DNA from: an uncultured Collinsella sp.
GTDB lineage: Bacteria; Actinomycetota; Coriobacteriia; Coriobacteriales; Coriobacteriaceae
DNA: 59,951 nucleotides
Direction: 5' to 3'
NCBI GenBank assembly: GCA_902492755.1
Contig: CABUNB010000007.1
Span: 1-59,951, forward strand
Both the position numbers and the translations under genes were made by a program. The notes under the pieces are model-generated. The model saw only the letters and a list, made by a program, of their open reading frames with translations, was not told where the DNA came from and did no database searches. Shown piece after piece: positions 40,763-49,262 of this stretch (the stretch's first letter is position 1; each line of letters begins with the position of its first letter).

Positions 40763-41677
40763 ATGCAGATCAACAAAGTCGCCTTTATCGGCAAGGGCGG
40801 CGTCGGCCTGCTCTACGGCAGCATGATCGCCAAGGCCCTCGGCAATGACGCCGTCGAATACGTTATGGATGACGCCCGTTTCGAGCGTCACGCGGGCGAT
40901 GTGCTCACCGTCAACGGCATGCCCTGTGCGCTCAAATCTGTCCGCGCCAGCGAGGCAACGCCCGCCGATCTGGTCATTCTTACGGTCAAGACGACTGGAC
41001 TCGATGTGGCACTCAAGACTATGGAGCGCGTCGTGGGGCCCAATACGCTCATCGCCTCGCTGTGCAACGGCATTACGAGCGAGCAAAAGATCGCCGAGCG
41101 CTTTGGCTGGGAGCATACCGTTCTTGGTATTTGCCAGGGCATGGACGCCGTGTACCTCAACGGAGAGCTCACCTTCACCAACACGGGAGAAATCCGCTTT
41201 GGCGCGGCGGCCGGTACGGATCCCGCAACCATCACCGCAATCGACGAGCTCTACACGCGTTGCGGCATCGCACACACCGTCGAGGCAGACATCGAGCACC
41301 GCATGTGGGCCAAGCTTATGCTCAACGACGGCATCAACCAGACCTGCATGGCTTACGGCGGCACGTACGGAAGCGCCACGAAACAGGGCTCCGAGCAGCG
41401 CCGTTGCTTTGTTTCCGCCATGCGCGAGACACTTGCAGTCGCCAATGTCGAAGGCATCGAGCTGACCGAGGCGGACCTGACGCAGATGGTGCGCCTCATC
41501 GAGGGGCTCGACCCTGCCGGCATGCCGTCGATGGCGCAAGACCGCGTCGCGCGACGCAAAACCGAGGTCGAGGAGTTCGCTGGCACCATCTGCCGTCTGG
41601 CGGCCAAGCACGATATCCAGACACCGCAGAACGAATGGCTCTATCAGCGCATTCGCGATATCGAGGCAAGCTGGTAG
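40763..41677 (+). CDS. Ketopantoate reductase (PanE/ApbA)-family oxidoreductase
   Basis: 304-aa NADPH-dependent reductase: Rossmann start KVAFIGKGGVGLLYGSMIA, ILTVKTTGL, then LCNGITSEQ with the family Asn/Gly turn and the catalytic Lys in MWAKLMLNDGINQTCM. It matches the family by length and both domains. PanE makes pantoate for CoA synthesis, but many paralogues reduce other 2-keto acids and no pan genes are adjacent. ATG 40763 is 9 nt after GGGGAG; ATG 40754 abuts it and is rejected. Confidence 0.82.
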   Translation: MQINKVAFIGKGGVGLLYGSMIAKALGNDAVEYVMDDARFERHAGDVLTVNGMPCALKSVRASEATPADLVILTVKTTGLDVALKTMERVVGPNTLIASLCNGITSEQKIAERFGWEHTVLGICQGMDAVYLNGELTFTNTGEIRFGAAAGTDPATITAIDELYTRCGIAHTVEADIEHRMWAKLMLNDGINQTCMAYGGTYGSATKQGSEQRRCFVSAMRETLAVANVEGIELTEADLTQMVRLIEGLDPAGMPSMAQDRVARRKTEVEEFAGTICRLAAKHDIQTPQNEWLYQRIRDIEASW

Positions 41678-41710
41678 CGCCCGGCTCACCACGTCAACAG
41701 ACTCAACAGC

Positions 41711-41750
41711 AAAGCCGCCGCAAGGAGCACTCCCCTTACGGCGGCTTTCA
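41711..41750. terminator. Rho-independent terminator
   Basis: AAAGCCGCCG(C)AAGGAG pairs with CTCCCCTT-ACGGCGGCTTT. It ends the PanE-like gene and, in the other direction, the small gene at 41786. Confidence 0.8.
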
Positions 41751-41785
41751 TCTTCATCTATAACCAGTAGTCGATGTCCCGACGG

Positions 41786-41992
41786 TTAGAGCTGCAACTC
41801 CGACGCCTGGTCCTCATCGTCGCGACAAAGGACCACACCCGCACTTCCCAGCAGCGCGGCCGCGATCAACGCGCCGACCACGATAGAGGCAGCCGCACAA
41901 GACCCCTGCATACCCGCGACGAGCGCGGCCGTAGGACCAAGGCAACCAAGCGTCAATGCAACGGCGGCAACGGCGATATCTCGAGCGTTCAC
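41786..41992 (-). CDS. Small two-helix membrane protein, unknown
   Basis: 68-aa protein of mostly Ala/Val/Leu/Gly with two hydrophobic helices (~5-27 and ~33-55) and an acidic tail (CRDDEDQASELQL) likely in the cytoplasm. GTG 41992 has GGAGG about 10 nt upstream. Not recognised as a named family. A bidirectional terminator lies downstream, which supports it as a real unit. Confidence 0.55.
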   Translation of the reverse strand: MNARDIAVAAVALTLGCLGPTAALVAGMQGSCAAASIVVGALIAAALLGSAGVVLCRDDEDQASELQL

Positions 41993-42107
41993 AAGACCAC
42001 TTCCTCCACGAGAAAGACCCTATTTCTCATGAACTAGTGTGCCCCGCGCCCATATGCGCGACGTACCGTCACGGTAAGGGCTCTGTTAGCTCAAGCGCAT
42101 ACACAGA

Positions 42108-42151
42108 ACGGGCGTCCCTACGTTGCCCAAAAGCTCGGTAAAGACGCCCGT
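42108..42151 (-). terminator. Stem-loop after secreted-protein gene
   Basis: ACGGGCGTC and GACGCCCGT form a 9-bp stem over a 26-nt loop, 28 nt past the stop. There is little U-tract on the minus strand (TCTGTGT), so it is a weak terminator. Confidence 0.5.
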
Positions 42152-42178
42152 CCGCCAAATATCCGTGAAGCAGAATAA

Positions 42179-42955
42179 TTACCAGCCAGTGTAGTAGTCG
42201 GTAGTTCCGGCAGCGCAGCCGGAGTCATAGACCTTGCACTCGCCCTTGGATCCGGTAAACGTGGAGCCTTGGGCCTTATCGCCCGCGGCCACGACGTAGT
42301 AGCCATCGGAATCTCGCCAAAAGCCCTCGGCGTCCTGCGTCCATTCGCCCGTGCGGTGGTGATACAACACGTTGCTGCTGTAATAAGTCTCGCGGCGGCC
42401 GTTGTAGTTATTGACACCCGCAGAGCGCGTCAGGCCCGATCCGTTCGCGTAGGACGCAGCAGACGCGTAAGACGAGCCGGAGCCGGCGTTGTAGTACGAA
42501 GCCTGGGCGGCCTCGGCAGCCTCGGCTTCGGCTGCGGCGGCCTCGAGCGCCTCGCGCTTGGCATCCTCAAGCGCAGTACGCAGCTCGTCGAGCTCGGTCG
42601 ACTTGGCGTCGACCTCCCCCATCGTCAACAGGCCACCCGCACCGTCGATGCAGCCCTGCAACACAGCGCGCTCGTCATCGGTAGCATAGTCGCCATACAT
42701 ATTCATAATGATCTGAGCGCGCATCTCCAGGGAATCGCGCTTTGCCCCCATCGACGCGTTCCACTCCTGCATAGAGCCATAACCGTCGCCGCGGTAGTCG
42801 ACGGGCTGTACCAGCGTCGCCTCGGACGGCGTAGATCCGACCGTATCGGATAGTGTTACCGCGTGGGCATCAGTTGCGCCGGCGCCCGCCAAAAGTGCCA
42901 CGGTCAGAGCGGCGGAAAGGGCGGCGGCTTTCGGTTTTCGTGAATCAATCCTCAT
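42179..42955 (-). CDS. Secreted protein with coiled-coil and Cys-containing C-terminal domain
   Basis: 258-aa exported protein. A signal peptide ends at about residue 32 (ALTVALLAGAGATDAHA/VTLS). Residues ~40-110 form a helical part that includes AQIIMNMYGDYATDDERAVL. An Ala/Glu-rich coiled coil spans ~112-145, and a Ser/Tyr/Gly linker follows. The C-terminal ~65 residues (TYYSSNVLYHHRTGEWTQD and GFWRDSDGYYVVAAGD, then KGECKVYDSGC) form a compact domain with two Cys, possibly a cell-wall hydrolase-type fold seen in gut anaerobes. ATG 42955 has GGAGG 11 nt upstream. Function unknown. Confidence 0.8.
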   Translation of the reverse strand: MRIDSRKPKAAALSAALTVALLAGAGATDAHAVTLSDTVGSTPSEATLVQPVDYRGDGYGSMQEWNASMGAKRDSLEMRAQIIMNMYGDYATDDERAVLQGCIDGAGGLLTMGEVDAKSTELDELRTALEDAKREALEAAAAEAEAAEAAQASYYNAGSGSSYASAASYANGSGLTRSAGVNNYNGRRETYYSSNVLYHHRTGEWTQDAEGFWRDSDGYYVVAAGDKAQGSTFTGSKGECKVYDSGCAAGTTDYYTGW

Positions 42956-43165
42956 GTAGCTGGAAACCTCCGTAGTGCGTTTTTGCTGCGTTTGAGCTGC
43001 GTGTGATTCGATCGCGCTGCATAGTACCCCGAGCACATCGCGACCTGCGGTTTTACTCAAAAGGCGTACGTCAATTGCGTAAAACTCACATCCTCTCAAC
43101 AGGATTTTTCCACAACTCGAATGCATAAAGCGTGGCAAAACACCTGTTTTTGCACCCTCTCTATG

Positions 43166-43207
43166 CAAAAAAGGGCGCCTGTGCAACCAGTGTTCGCACA
43201 GGCGCCT
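43166..43207 (-). terminator. Rho-independent terminator after metY
   Basis: On the minus strand GGCGCCTGTGC and GCACAGGCGCC form an 11-bp perfect stem with an 11-nt loop, followed by CTTTTTTG. The gene-free stretch 42956-43268 holds nothing else I recognise. Confidence 0.9.
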
Positions 43208-43268
43208 TGAGCAGGCATTTTATGCAGTTATACCTATCGAGTCGCAAGGGTTCCTTGCACAAGTCGCC

Positions 43269-44579
43269 CTACTCGTCCAGCGCGGCGAAGGCCTGCTTCA
43301 GATCCCAAATGATATCCTCGGCGTTCTCGGTACCGATGGAAAGACGAATCGTGGAAGGCGTGATGTTCTGCTCGGCGAGCTCCTCGGCAGAGAGCTGGGA
43401 GTGCGTGGTGGTAGCCGGGTGCACGACGAGCGACTTGACGTCGGCCACGTTGGCGAGCAGCGAGAACACCTGCAGATGATCGATGAACTTCCAAGCTGCC
43501 TCCTGGCCACCCTTAATCTCAAAGGTGAAGATCGAAGCGCCGCCGTTGCGGAAGTACTTCTGATAGAGCTCGTGATCGGGGTGCTCAGGCAGGCTCGGGT
43601 GGTTCACCTTGGCGACGTGGCTGTCACCAGCCAGGAACTCAACGACCTTCTTGGTGTTCTCGACATGACGGTCAACGCGCAGGGACAGAGTCTCGGTGCC
43701 CTGAAGCAGGACCCAGGCGTTGAACGGGCTGATGCAGGCGCCCTCGTCACGCAGCAGGATAGCGCGGACATAGGTTGCGAAGGCAGCGGGACCGGCAGCC
43801 TCGGCAAACGAAACACCGTGGTAGGAGGGGTTGGGCTCAGCGATCTGGGCGTACTTGCCGCTCGCCTTCCAATCGAAGTTACCGCCGTCGACGATCACAC
43901 CGCCCAGCGACGTGCCGTGACCGCCAATGAACTTGGTTGCGGAGTGGACGACGATGTTGGCACCATGCTCCAGCGGACGGAACAGATACGGGGTGCCGAA
44001 GGTGTTGTCGACGACAACCGGCAGACCGTGCTTCTTGGCGATCGCGGAGATGGCGTCGATGTTGGGGATGTCGGAGTTGGGGTTGCCGAGCGTCTCGAGA
44101 TAGATGACCGTGGTGTTGTCCTTGATGGCACCCTCAACCTCTTCCAGGTTATGGGCATCGACAAACGTGGTCTCGACGCCAAACTGGGAGAGCGTATGCT
44201 CCAGCAGGTTGTAGGAGCCACCGTAGATGGTCTTCTGAGCCACCACGTGGTCACCGGCCTGGGCAAGAGCCTGCAGGGTATAGGTGATGGCAGCGGCACC
44301 GGAGGCGACGGCAAGACCTGCCACGCCACCCTCGAGCGCGGCGATACGGTCCTCGAAGACGCCCTGGGTGGAGTTGGTCAGACGGCCGTAGATGTTACCG
44401 GCGTCGGCAAGACCAAAGCGGTCGGCGGCGTGTTGGGAGTTACGGAACACATAGCTCGTGGTCTGGTAGATAGGCACGGCACGGGAGTCGGATGCGGGAT
44501 CGGCGCTCTCCTGGCCAACGTGCAGCTGCAGGGTGTCGAAACCAAAGGTGTGCTCGGGGTTGTTGATGAACTGGCTCAT
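43269..44579 (-). CDS. metY: O-acetylhomoserine sulfhydrylase/aminocarboxypropyltransferase
   Basis: 436-aa Cys/Met-metabolism PLP enzyme. It makes homocysteine from O-acetylhomoserine and sulfide, or methionine from methanethiol. Signatures: FDTLQLHVGQ and YGRLTNST near the start, the substrate loop SGAAAITYTLQALAQAGD, the PLP Asp in PVVVDNTFGTPYL, and the PLP lysine in VHSATKFIGGHG (~residue 210). Length ~430 separates MetY from MetB/MetC (~390). ATG 44579 with AAGGAG upstream. Preceded by a leader peptide and hairpin, and divergent from a LysR regulator. Confidence 0.94.
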   Translation of the reverse strand: MSQFINNPEHTFGFDTLQLHVGQESADPASDSRAVPIYQTTSYVFRNSQHAADRFGLADAGNIYGRLTNSTQGVFEDRIAALEGGVAGLAVASGAAAITYTLQALAQAGDHVVAQKTIYGGSYNLLEHTLSQFGVETTFVDAHNLEEVEGAIKDNTTVIYLETLGNPNSDIPNIDAISAIAKKHGLPVVVDNTFGTPYLFRPLEHGANIVVHSATKFIGGHGTSLGGVIVDGGNFDWKASGKYAQIAEPNPSYHGVSFAEAAGPAAFATYVRAILLRDEGACISPFNAWVLLQGTETLSLRVDRHVENTKKVVEFLAGDSHVAKVNHPSLPEHPDHELYQKYFRNGGASIFTFEIKGGQEAAWKFIDHLQVFSLLANVADVKSLVVHPATTTHSQLSAEELAEQNITPSTIRLSIGTENAEDIIWDLKQAFAALDE

Positions 44580-44633
44580 GATGATCTCCTTGATCGAACG
44601 AAAGTAAATAAAAAGAGAGAAGTAAGTCGCTGT

Positions 44634-44665
44634 CTCCTGATCACGCCAACGGGCGCAAACAGGAG
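44634..44665 (-). promoter_or_regulatory. Hairpin in the metY leader
   Basis: On the minus strand CTCCTG and CAGGAG form a stem that encloses an inner GCGCC/GGCGT stem. It overlaps the last codons and stop of the 17-codon leader frame. A U-rich stretch (TTCTCTCTTTTTATTTAC) follows about 16 nt later. It could serve in ribosome-position-dependent attenuation. Confidence 0.4.
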
Positions 44666-44694
44666 CCCGGCATTCGTCTTGGTAAGCAATTCAT
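44641..44694 (-). CDS. 17-codon leader peptide upstream of metY
   Basis: A short frame (MNCLPRRMPGSCLRPLA) is preceded by a near-ideal AAAGGAGG seven bases before ATG 44694. It lies in the 5' leader of metY, 60 nt before its start. It contains two Cys codons and four Arg codons. The stop codon lies inside a hairpin, so a stalled ribosome would alter leader folding. Control by cysteine-tRNA charging or amino-acid level is inferred, not shown. Confidence 0.5.
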   Translation of the reverse strand: MNCLPRRMPGSCLRPLA

Positions 44695-44851
44695 ATGCGG
44701 GCCTCCTTTCGCATCCCGGTTCCGTGGTCGGCTTAATTACCTACCGCCTTTGTGTGTTTTGAATAGTACGAGCATTGTTTTCCTCGGTCAATCACTTAAA
44801 AGCGCTAACCTGTTATCTGTTTTATAGATATCAATCGAAAGGATGGCGTCG

Positions 44852-45790
44852 ATGACCCTTCAGCAGCTTCGTTTTCTGATCGCCGTGGCAGAGTCCGGCT
44901 CAATCAACGCCGCAGCCCAGCGCCTCTATACCGCTCAATCCAACATCTCAAACGCCGTCAAAAGCCTGGAACAGGAGCTCCATCTGGAGATCTTTACGCG
45001 TTCCAGCCGCGGCGTCACGCTCACCAACGACGGCACCGAGCTTTTGGGCTATGCGCGCCAGGTCGTAGAGCAGGCCGACATGCTCGAGGCACGCTACGAG
45101 GACGGCGGCACCCCGCAAGCCCGCCTCGCCATTTCCGCCCAGCACTACGCCTTTTCGGTCGAGGCCTTTGTCAACGTGGTCGAGCGCTGCCGCGACAGCA
45201 AGTTCGAGTTCATCATGCGCGAAACCACCACATCGCAGATCATCGATGACGTCCGTGCGTTTCGCAGCGACATCGGCATCCTGTATCTGGACGACTTTAA
45301 CGCCCGTGTTCTGCAGAAGGCTTTTGCCGATGCGCGCGCGAGCTTCCACCCCCTCTTTGACGCAAAGGTCCACGTATTCGTAAGCGAACGCCACCCGCTC
45401 GCCCGCCGCCCGCAACTGTCCCTTGCCGACCTAACGCCCTACACCCGCTACAGCTTTGAGCAGGGCACCTCGAACTCCTTCTATTACGCCGAGGAACCCT
45501 TTAGCTACATTCCCTGTGACCGCAACATCCGCGTGTCCGACCGCGGCACGCTCACCAACCTGCTTATCACCTCGAACGGCTACACGCTATCGACCGGTGT
45601 CCTCTCTAACGAAATGCAATGGGGCATGGCGTCGATCCCGCTGGCAGACGCCCCGACGATGCACGTGGGTTATATCATGCACGACGAGCGCAGGCCCTCT
45701 CCCCTGCTGCAGCAATATCTCGATGAGCTCGACCGCATCATCCGCGAAAGCCAGCCATCTGGGGACGGGGTAGAAACGGTAGACTGCTAG
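44852..45790 (+). CDS. LysR-family transcriptional regulator
   Basis: 312-aa regulator. The winged HTH spans residues 1-60 (TLQQLRFLIAVAESGSINAA, then RLYTAQSNISNAVKSLEQEL). The effector-binding domain is at ~90-295, with YLDDFNARVL and LADLTPYTRYSFEQGT. ATG 44852 has GAAAGGATGG 8 nt upstream; ATG 44843 overlaps it. It is transcribed divergently from metY, so it probably controls metY and itself in response to a sulfur-metabolism signal such as O-acetylserine or homocysteine. The effector is inference. Confidence 0.88.
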   Translation: MTLQQLRFLIAVAESGSINAAAQRLYTAQSNISNAVKSLEQELHLEIFTRSSRGVTLTNDGTELLGYARQVVEQADMLEARYEDGGTPQARLAISAQHYAFSVEAFVNVVERCRDSKFEFIMRETTTSQIIDDVRAFRSDIGILYLDDFNARVLQKAFADARASFHPLFDAKVHVFVSERHPLARRPQLSLADLTPYTRYSFEQGTSNSFYYAEEPFSYIPCDRNIRVSDRGTLTNLLITSNGYTLSTGVLSNEMQWGMASIPLADAPTMHVGYIMHDERRPSPLLQQYLDELDRIIRESQPSGDGVETVDC

Positions 45791-45853
45791 CCCTCGGCGA
45801 ACGTGGCGCTACAATGGACACCCGCACGAGAAGCGTCCAACGAAAGGAACCAT

Positions 45854-46339
45854 GTGAAGGTCATCATCTACACCGACGGCTCGGCCCGATCGAATCCGGG
45901 ACGCGGCGGCTACGGCGCCGTGCTCAAATACACCAACCCCGCCGGCAAGACCTTTACCTCCGAGCTTTCGCGCGGTTACGCCAAGACCACCAACAACCGC
46001 ATGGAGCTCATGGCCGTTATCGTGGCGCTCGAGGCACTCAACCGCCCCTGCGAGGTCGAAGTCCATTCCGATTCGCAGTACGTCGTCAACGCCTTTAACA
46101 AGCACTGGATCGACGGCTGGAAAAAGCGCGGATGGAAAACCGCCAACAAGCAGCCCGTCAAGAACCGCGACCTGTGGGAGCGCCTACTCACCGCCAAAAG
46201 CAAGCATAAGGTTGAATTCATCTGGGTTAAGGGTCACGCCGGTCATGAGCTCAACGAGCGCTGCGATGAGCTCGCCACCACGGCGGCCGACGGCGTCAAC
46301 CTCGATATCGACACCGGCTTTAACGAGAGCGACCTGTAA
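45854..46339 (+). CDS. rnhA: Ribonuclease HI
   Basis: 161-aa enzyme that cuts RNA in RNA:DNA hybrids. The four metal-binding acidic residues are visible: YTDGSARSNPGRGGYGAV (Asp), NNRMELMAVIVALEAL (Glu), VHSDSQYVVNAF (Asp) and KGHAGHELNERCDELA (His, Asp). The basic handle region DGWKKRGWKT is present. The start is GTG 45854 with AAAGGA upstream; the ATG overlapping it is followed at once by a stop. It has a short acidic C-terminal tail. Confidence 0.95.
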   Translation: MKVIIYTDGSARSNPGRGGYGAVLKYTNPAGKTFTSELSRGYAKTTNNRMELMAVIVALEALNRPCEVEVHSDSQYVVNAFNKHWIDGWKKRGWKTANKQPVKNRDLWERLLTAKSKHKVEFIWVKGHAGHELNERCDELATTAADGVNLDIDTGFNESDL

Positions 46340-46412
46340 TATCGTTTTCGCTTAGTTTTATATCCCCACGCGCTACACTCATCCTGTAGACCAAACAACG
46401 CAAGGGGGACGT

Positions 46413-47519
46413 ATGCTGCGCATCGCGACCATCGGCACATCCATGATCACCGACGACTTTATCCAAGTCGTCAACGCCAACGACCAAGCCGCGTTTGTGG
46501 GCACGCTTTCACGCGATTCAGATCGCGGTGCTGCCTTTACCGCCGAGCGCGGTGGCGAGCGAAACTTTACTTCACTCGATGAGCTTGCGGCAGCCGCCGA
46601 CGTCGACGCCGTCTATATCGGCAGCCCTAACGCACTTCACTACGAGCAGGCCCTTGCCTGCATCGCCGGTGGCAAGCACGTCATCGTCGAGAAGCCCTTC
46701 TGCGCCACCGAAGCGCAGGCGCTGGAAGTCTTCCGCACTGCCGAGGCAGCAGGTGTCGTGGCCCTCGAGGCCATGCGTCCCCTCCACGATCCCGCCTTCC
46801 ACGCCATCGAGGACGCCCTGGGCGAGATCGCCCCCATCCGCCGCGCCTCATTGCGCTTTGGCAAATATTCCTCGCGCTACAACGAGATTCTCGCGGGACG
46901 CGCCACCAATATCTTCGACTGCAATATGGCATCGGGTTCCCTCATGGACATTGGCGTCTACACCGTCGAGCCCATGGTCGAGATTTTCGGCATGCCCTCC
47001 GGCCTTACGAGCATGACTACTCTGCTCGACCCCACCACGCGACAGCTCACGAACGGCCCCATCGACGGCTGCGGTTCCATCCTCGCCAGCTACGGCGGTG
47101 GCCGTATCTCCGTAGAGCTCGCGCACTCCAAAATTACGAATGACCTACTGCCCTCGCAGATCGAAGGCGAACGTGGCACCATCCAGATCGATCATCTGTC
47201 CACACCCCGCAACGTGCACATCGACTACCGCGGCGATGTCGTGCGCGGGTCGGCCACCGAGGCCCCGCGCGAGCAGGGCGACAACGGCCGCGTGCTCGAC
47301 CTGCCAAAGTCGAGCAACACCATGGAGTATGAGCTCGCCGACTTTATCACCGCCATCGGCGGCATCGATAACGTTAAGGAAGAGATTTGGGAAACCCCGG
47401 CTGGGCGCCACGAGCTTGGCCATTACCGCGACGTCACGCTTGTCTCACTGCGTATTATGGATGCCGTGCGCCAACAGGCCGGCATCGCCTTCCCCGCCGA
47501 TTCGGTCAAGCAGGCCTAG
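46413..47519 (+). CDS. Gfo/Idh/MocA-family oxidoreductase
   Basis: 368-aa NAD(P)-dependent sugar or diol dehydrogenase family protein. The N-terminal Rossmann fold (LRIATIGTSMITDDFIQV, then YIGSPNALHYEQALACIAGGKHVIVEKPF) contains the EKP motif with the catalytic Lys. The C-terminal alpha/beta domain has GSLMDIGVYTVEPMVEIFGMP. ATG 46413 has AAGGGGGA upstream. The acylphosphatase gene begins 2 nt after its stop, so the two are co-transcribed. Substrate unknown. Confidence 0.9.
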   Translation: MLRIATIGTSMITDDFIQVVNANDQAAFVGTLSRDSDRGAAFTAERGGERNFTSLDELAAAADVDAVYIGSPNALHYEQALACIAGGKHVIVEKPFCATEAQALEVFRTAEAAGVVALEAMRPLHDPAFHAIEDALGEIAPIRRASLRFGKYSSRYNEILAGRATNIFDCNMASGSLMDIGVYTVEPMVEIFGMPSGLTSMTTLLDPTTRQLTNGPIDGCGSILASYGGGRISVELAHSKITNDLLPSQIEGERGTIQIDHLSTPRNVHIDYRGDVVRGSATEAPREQGDNGRVLDLPKSSNTMEYELADFITAIGGIDNVKEEIWETPAGRHELGHYRDVTLVSLRIMDAVRQQAGIAFPADSVKQA

Positions 47520-47521
47520 CG

Positions 47522-47923
47522 ATGGGTTTCTTCGACAAGCTCTTCTCTGGCGTCAATCGCGAGCCCCAAAAACCCACTGACGTCGAACTCGAGCTGCGCC
47601 GCAGGCTTACCGTGCTGGCAAGTGACGAGGCCACTCAAGACACTCCCCTGCGCTATTTCTTGCGCTGGACGGGGCAAGTCCAGGGCGTTGGCTTTCGCTT
47701 TACCAACACCAACCTCGCGCAGGCACGCGCACTCACCGGTTGGGTGCGCAATATGGAAGACGGCTCGGTCGAGATGGAGGTGCAGGGCGCACCGGCGAAT
47801 ATCCTGTCTCAGCTCGAGGCGCTTCATGCCTCCTACGAGCGGATGGGGACGCGTTTTCGCCTCGCAGATGCCCAGGCGCGAGCCCCGCTTGCCGATGAAG
47901 ACGGTTTCAATCCTCGTTATTAG
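47522..47923 (+). CDS. Acylphosphatase with N-terminal extension
   Basis: 133-aa protein. Residues ~43-125 form an acylphosphatase domain: LRYFLRWTGQVQGVGFRFT with the phosphate-binding loop and catalytic Arg, and LTGWVRNMEDGSVEMEVQG with the catalytic Asn. It hydrolyses acylphosphates such as 1,3-bisphosphoglycerate or acetyl phosphate. The ~40-residue N-terminus (MGFFDKLFSGVN...) is unusual for the ~90-aa family and looks like a membrane-surface or partner-binding helix. It starts 2 nt after the preceding stop, with a weak RBS. Confidence 0.88.
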   Translation: MGFFDKLFSGVNREPQKPTDVELELRRRLTVLASDEATQDTPLRYFLRWTGQVQGVGFRFTNTNLAQARALTGWVRNMEDGSVEMEVQGAPANILSQLEALHASYERMGTRFRLADAQARAPLADEDGFNPRY

Positions 47924-47985
47924 TATTGTGTGCTAAATACGGTATCATTTATCTACGAACCGTTGATAGAGAAGAGGCGAGGCGC

Positions 47986-48366
47986 ATGGCGGTGCAAAGA
48001 AGAAATACCAAGCAGCGAAAGTTGGTTCTCGACGCCGTGCGTCAAAGCTATAACCATCCCACTGCCGACGAGATCTACAACGTCGTGCGCGAGCAGGATG
48101 ACAAAATCAGCCGCGGCACGGTCTACCGCAACCTCAATCTCTTAGCCGATGCCGGCGAGATCCTCTCCATCAAGACGCCGGGCGGCAGCCGCTTCGATCG
48201 CACTGTCGAGCCGCATGCGCATATCATCTGCACCTTGTGCGGCCGCGTCATCGACGTACCGCTCCCCTTCGACGCCCAACTCGATACCAAGGCGTCCGAG
48301 CAAATCGGCTGGCGTGTCACGTCGCACTACACCATCTTCGAGGGCCTTTGCCCCGACTGCCGGTAG
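47986..48366 (+). CDS. Fur/PerR-family metal-dependent regulator
   Basis: 126-aa regulator. The winged helix covers ~1-70 (TKQRKLVLDAVRQS, HPTADEIYNVVREQDDKISRGTVYRNLNLLADAG). The dimerisation/metal domain includes PHAHIICTLCGRVIDV and CPDC, two CxxC pairs for the structural Zn. The His-rich sensing site (EPHAHI) fits a PerR-like peroxide or iron sensor, but the exact type cannot be assigned. ATG 47986 sits after GAGGCGAGG. No target is adjacent, so it may act elsewhere. Confidence 0.88.
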   Translation: MAVQRRNTKQRKLVLDAVRQSYNHPTADEIYNVVREQDDKISRGTVYRNLNLLADAGEILSIKTPGGSRFDRTVEPHAHIICTLCGRVIDVPLPFDAQLDTKASEQIGWRVTSHYTIFEGLCPDCR

Positions 48367-48381
48367 GCATGTCCCAAAAGC

Positions 48382-49179
48382 CTACTCAGCGAGCAGGCGA
48401 CGCAGTTCCTCTTCCACCGTTCGCACGTAGCGGACGCGGTCGTTGATGCCGCGCATGGTGGGGTTGCAGTTTTCCATTAGATAGGGATGGCCCACGACGT
48501 TGAGCATATCGCGATCGTTCTCGTTGTCGCCAAACGCCATCATCTCATCGGGCGAAATCCCCAGGGCGCGACCGTAGTCAGCAAGCGCGGAGCCCTTGCC
48601 CGAACCAAAGCCGATAAAGTCCGTCCATTCGGTTCCCGATGTCATGACATCGACTCGATCGCTAAAGTGGCGCTCGAAATACTCCAGTGCCGCCGGCTGG
48701 TCGTCCTCGGACGTCTGAAATGCAATCTTAATGACATCCTCGTCAATGTCTTCGGGACGGTCAACCACCGCCACATCACAGTGGACCTCATAGCGCAGGT
48801 GGTCGACAAACGCATCGTTGCCGCTCATGGTGTAGAGGTGCCCCTCGCACGACAGGGTTACGTCGGCATGAGGATACGCAACCACGGCATTCGCGATATC
48901 CATGGCCAGATCGCGCTCCATGGCGCGCTTAACCACGGCACGACCCTCACTCATGACCAGGGCACCGTTCTCGCACACATAGCCCAGCTCATCGGCCACC
49001 GGCGCAAACAGATAGCGCAGGCTCGCGTACTGACGACCACTCGCCGGCATAAACACAATGCCGCGACGGTGCAACTCGCGAATGAGCTCAAATGCCTCGG
49101 GACGCGGCTCGCGCTCCCCCGGATGCAGTAACGTGCCGTCCAGATCACACGCGATCAGCTTGATTCCTTCAAGACCCAT
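48382..49179 (-). CDS. Cof-type HAD-IIB phosphatase (second copy)
   Basis: 265-aa phosphatase: KLIACDLDGTLLHPGE (nucleophile Asp), VFMPASGRQYASL, the Lys/Gly loop GFGSGKGSALADYGRALG, and MMAFGDNENDRDMLNVVGHPYLMEN. Distinct in sequence from the enzyme at 26072. ATG 49179 has GGGGGA upstream. Substrate may be a sugar phosphate or flavin/pyridoxal phosphate. It converges with the Fur-family gene, with 15 nt between stops and no clear terminator. Confidence 0.9.
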   Translation of the reverse strand: MGLEGIKLIACDLDGTLLHPGEREPRPEAFELIRELHRRGIVFMPASGRQYASLRYLFAPVADELGYVCENGALVMSEGRAVVKRAMERDLAMDIANAVVAYPHADVTLSCEGHLYTMSGNDAFVDHLRYEVHCDVAVVDRPEDIDEDVIKIAFQTSEDDQPAALEYFERHFSDRVDVMTSGTEWTDFIGFGSGKGSALADYGRALGISPDEMMAFGDNENDRDMLNVVGHPYLMENCNPTMRGINDRVRYVRTVEEELRRLLAE

Positions 49180-49207
49180 GTGCTTCCCCCAAAGCATCTC
49201 ATCAACA

Positions 49208-49250
49208 GCAAGACGGACTTTGATTGATTGCCTCTCAAAGTCCGTCTTGC
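49208..49250. terminator. 16-bp perfect hairpin between Cof gene and UreE-like gene
   Basis: GCAAGACGGACTTTGA pairs exactly with TCAAAGTCCGTCTTGC around an 11-nt loop, 12 nt after the UreE-like stop. The minus-strand tail (TGTTGATG) is U-poor, so it may act mainly as a 3'-end structure. Confidence 0.6.
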
Positions 49251-49262
49251 GTATATGCGCGC

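Noticed and set aside
44580..44760. SAM-I or other known riboswitch before metY
   Set aside because: The leader lacks the SAM-I core and pseudoknot. A peptide frame plus hairpin explains it better.
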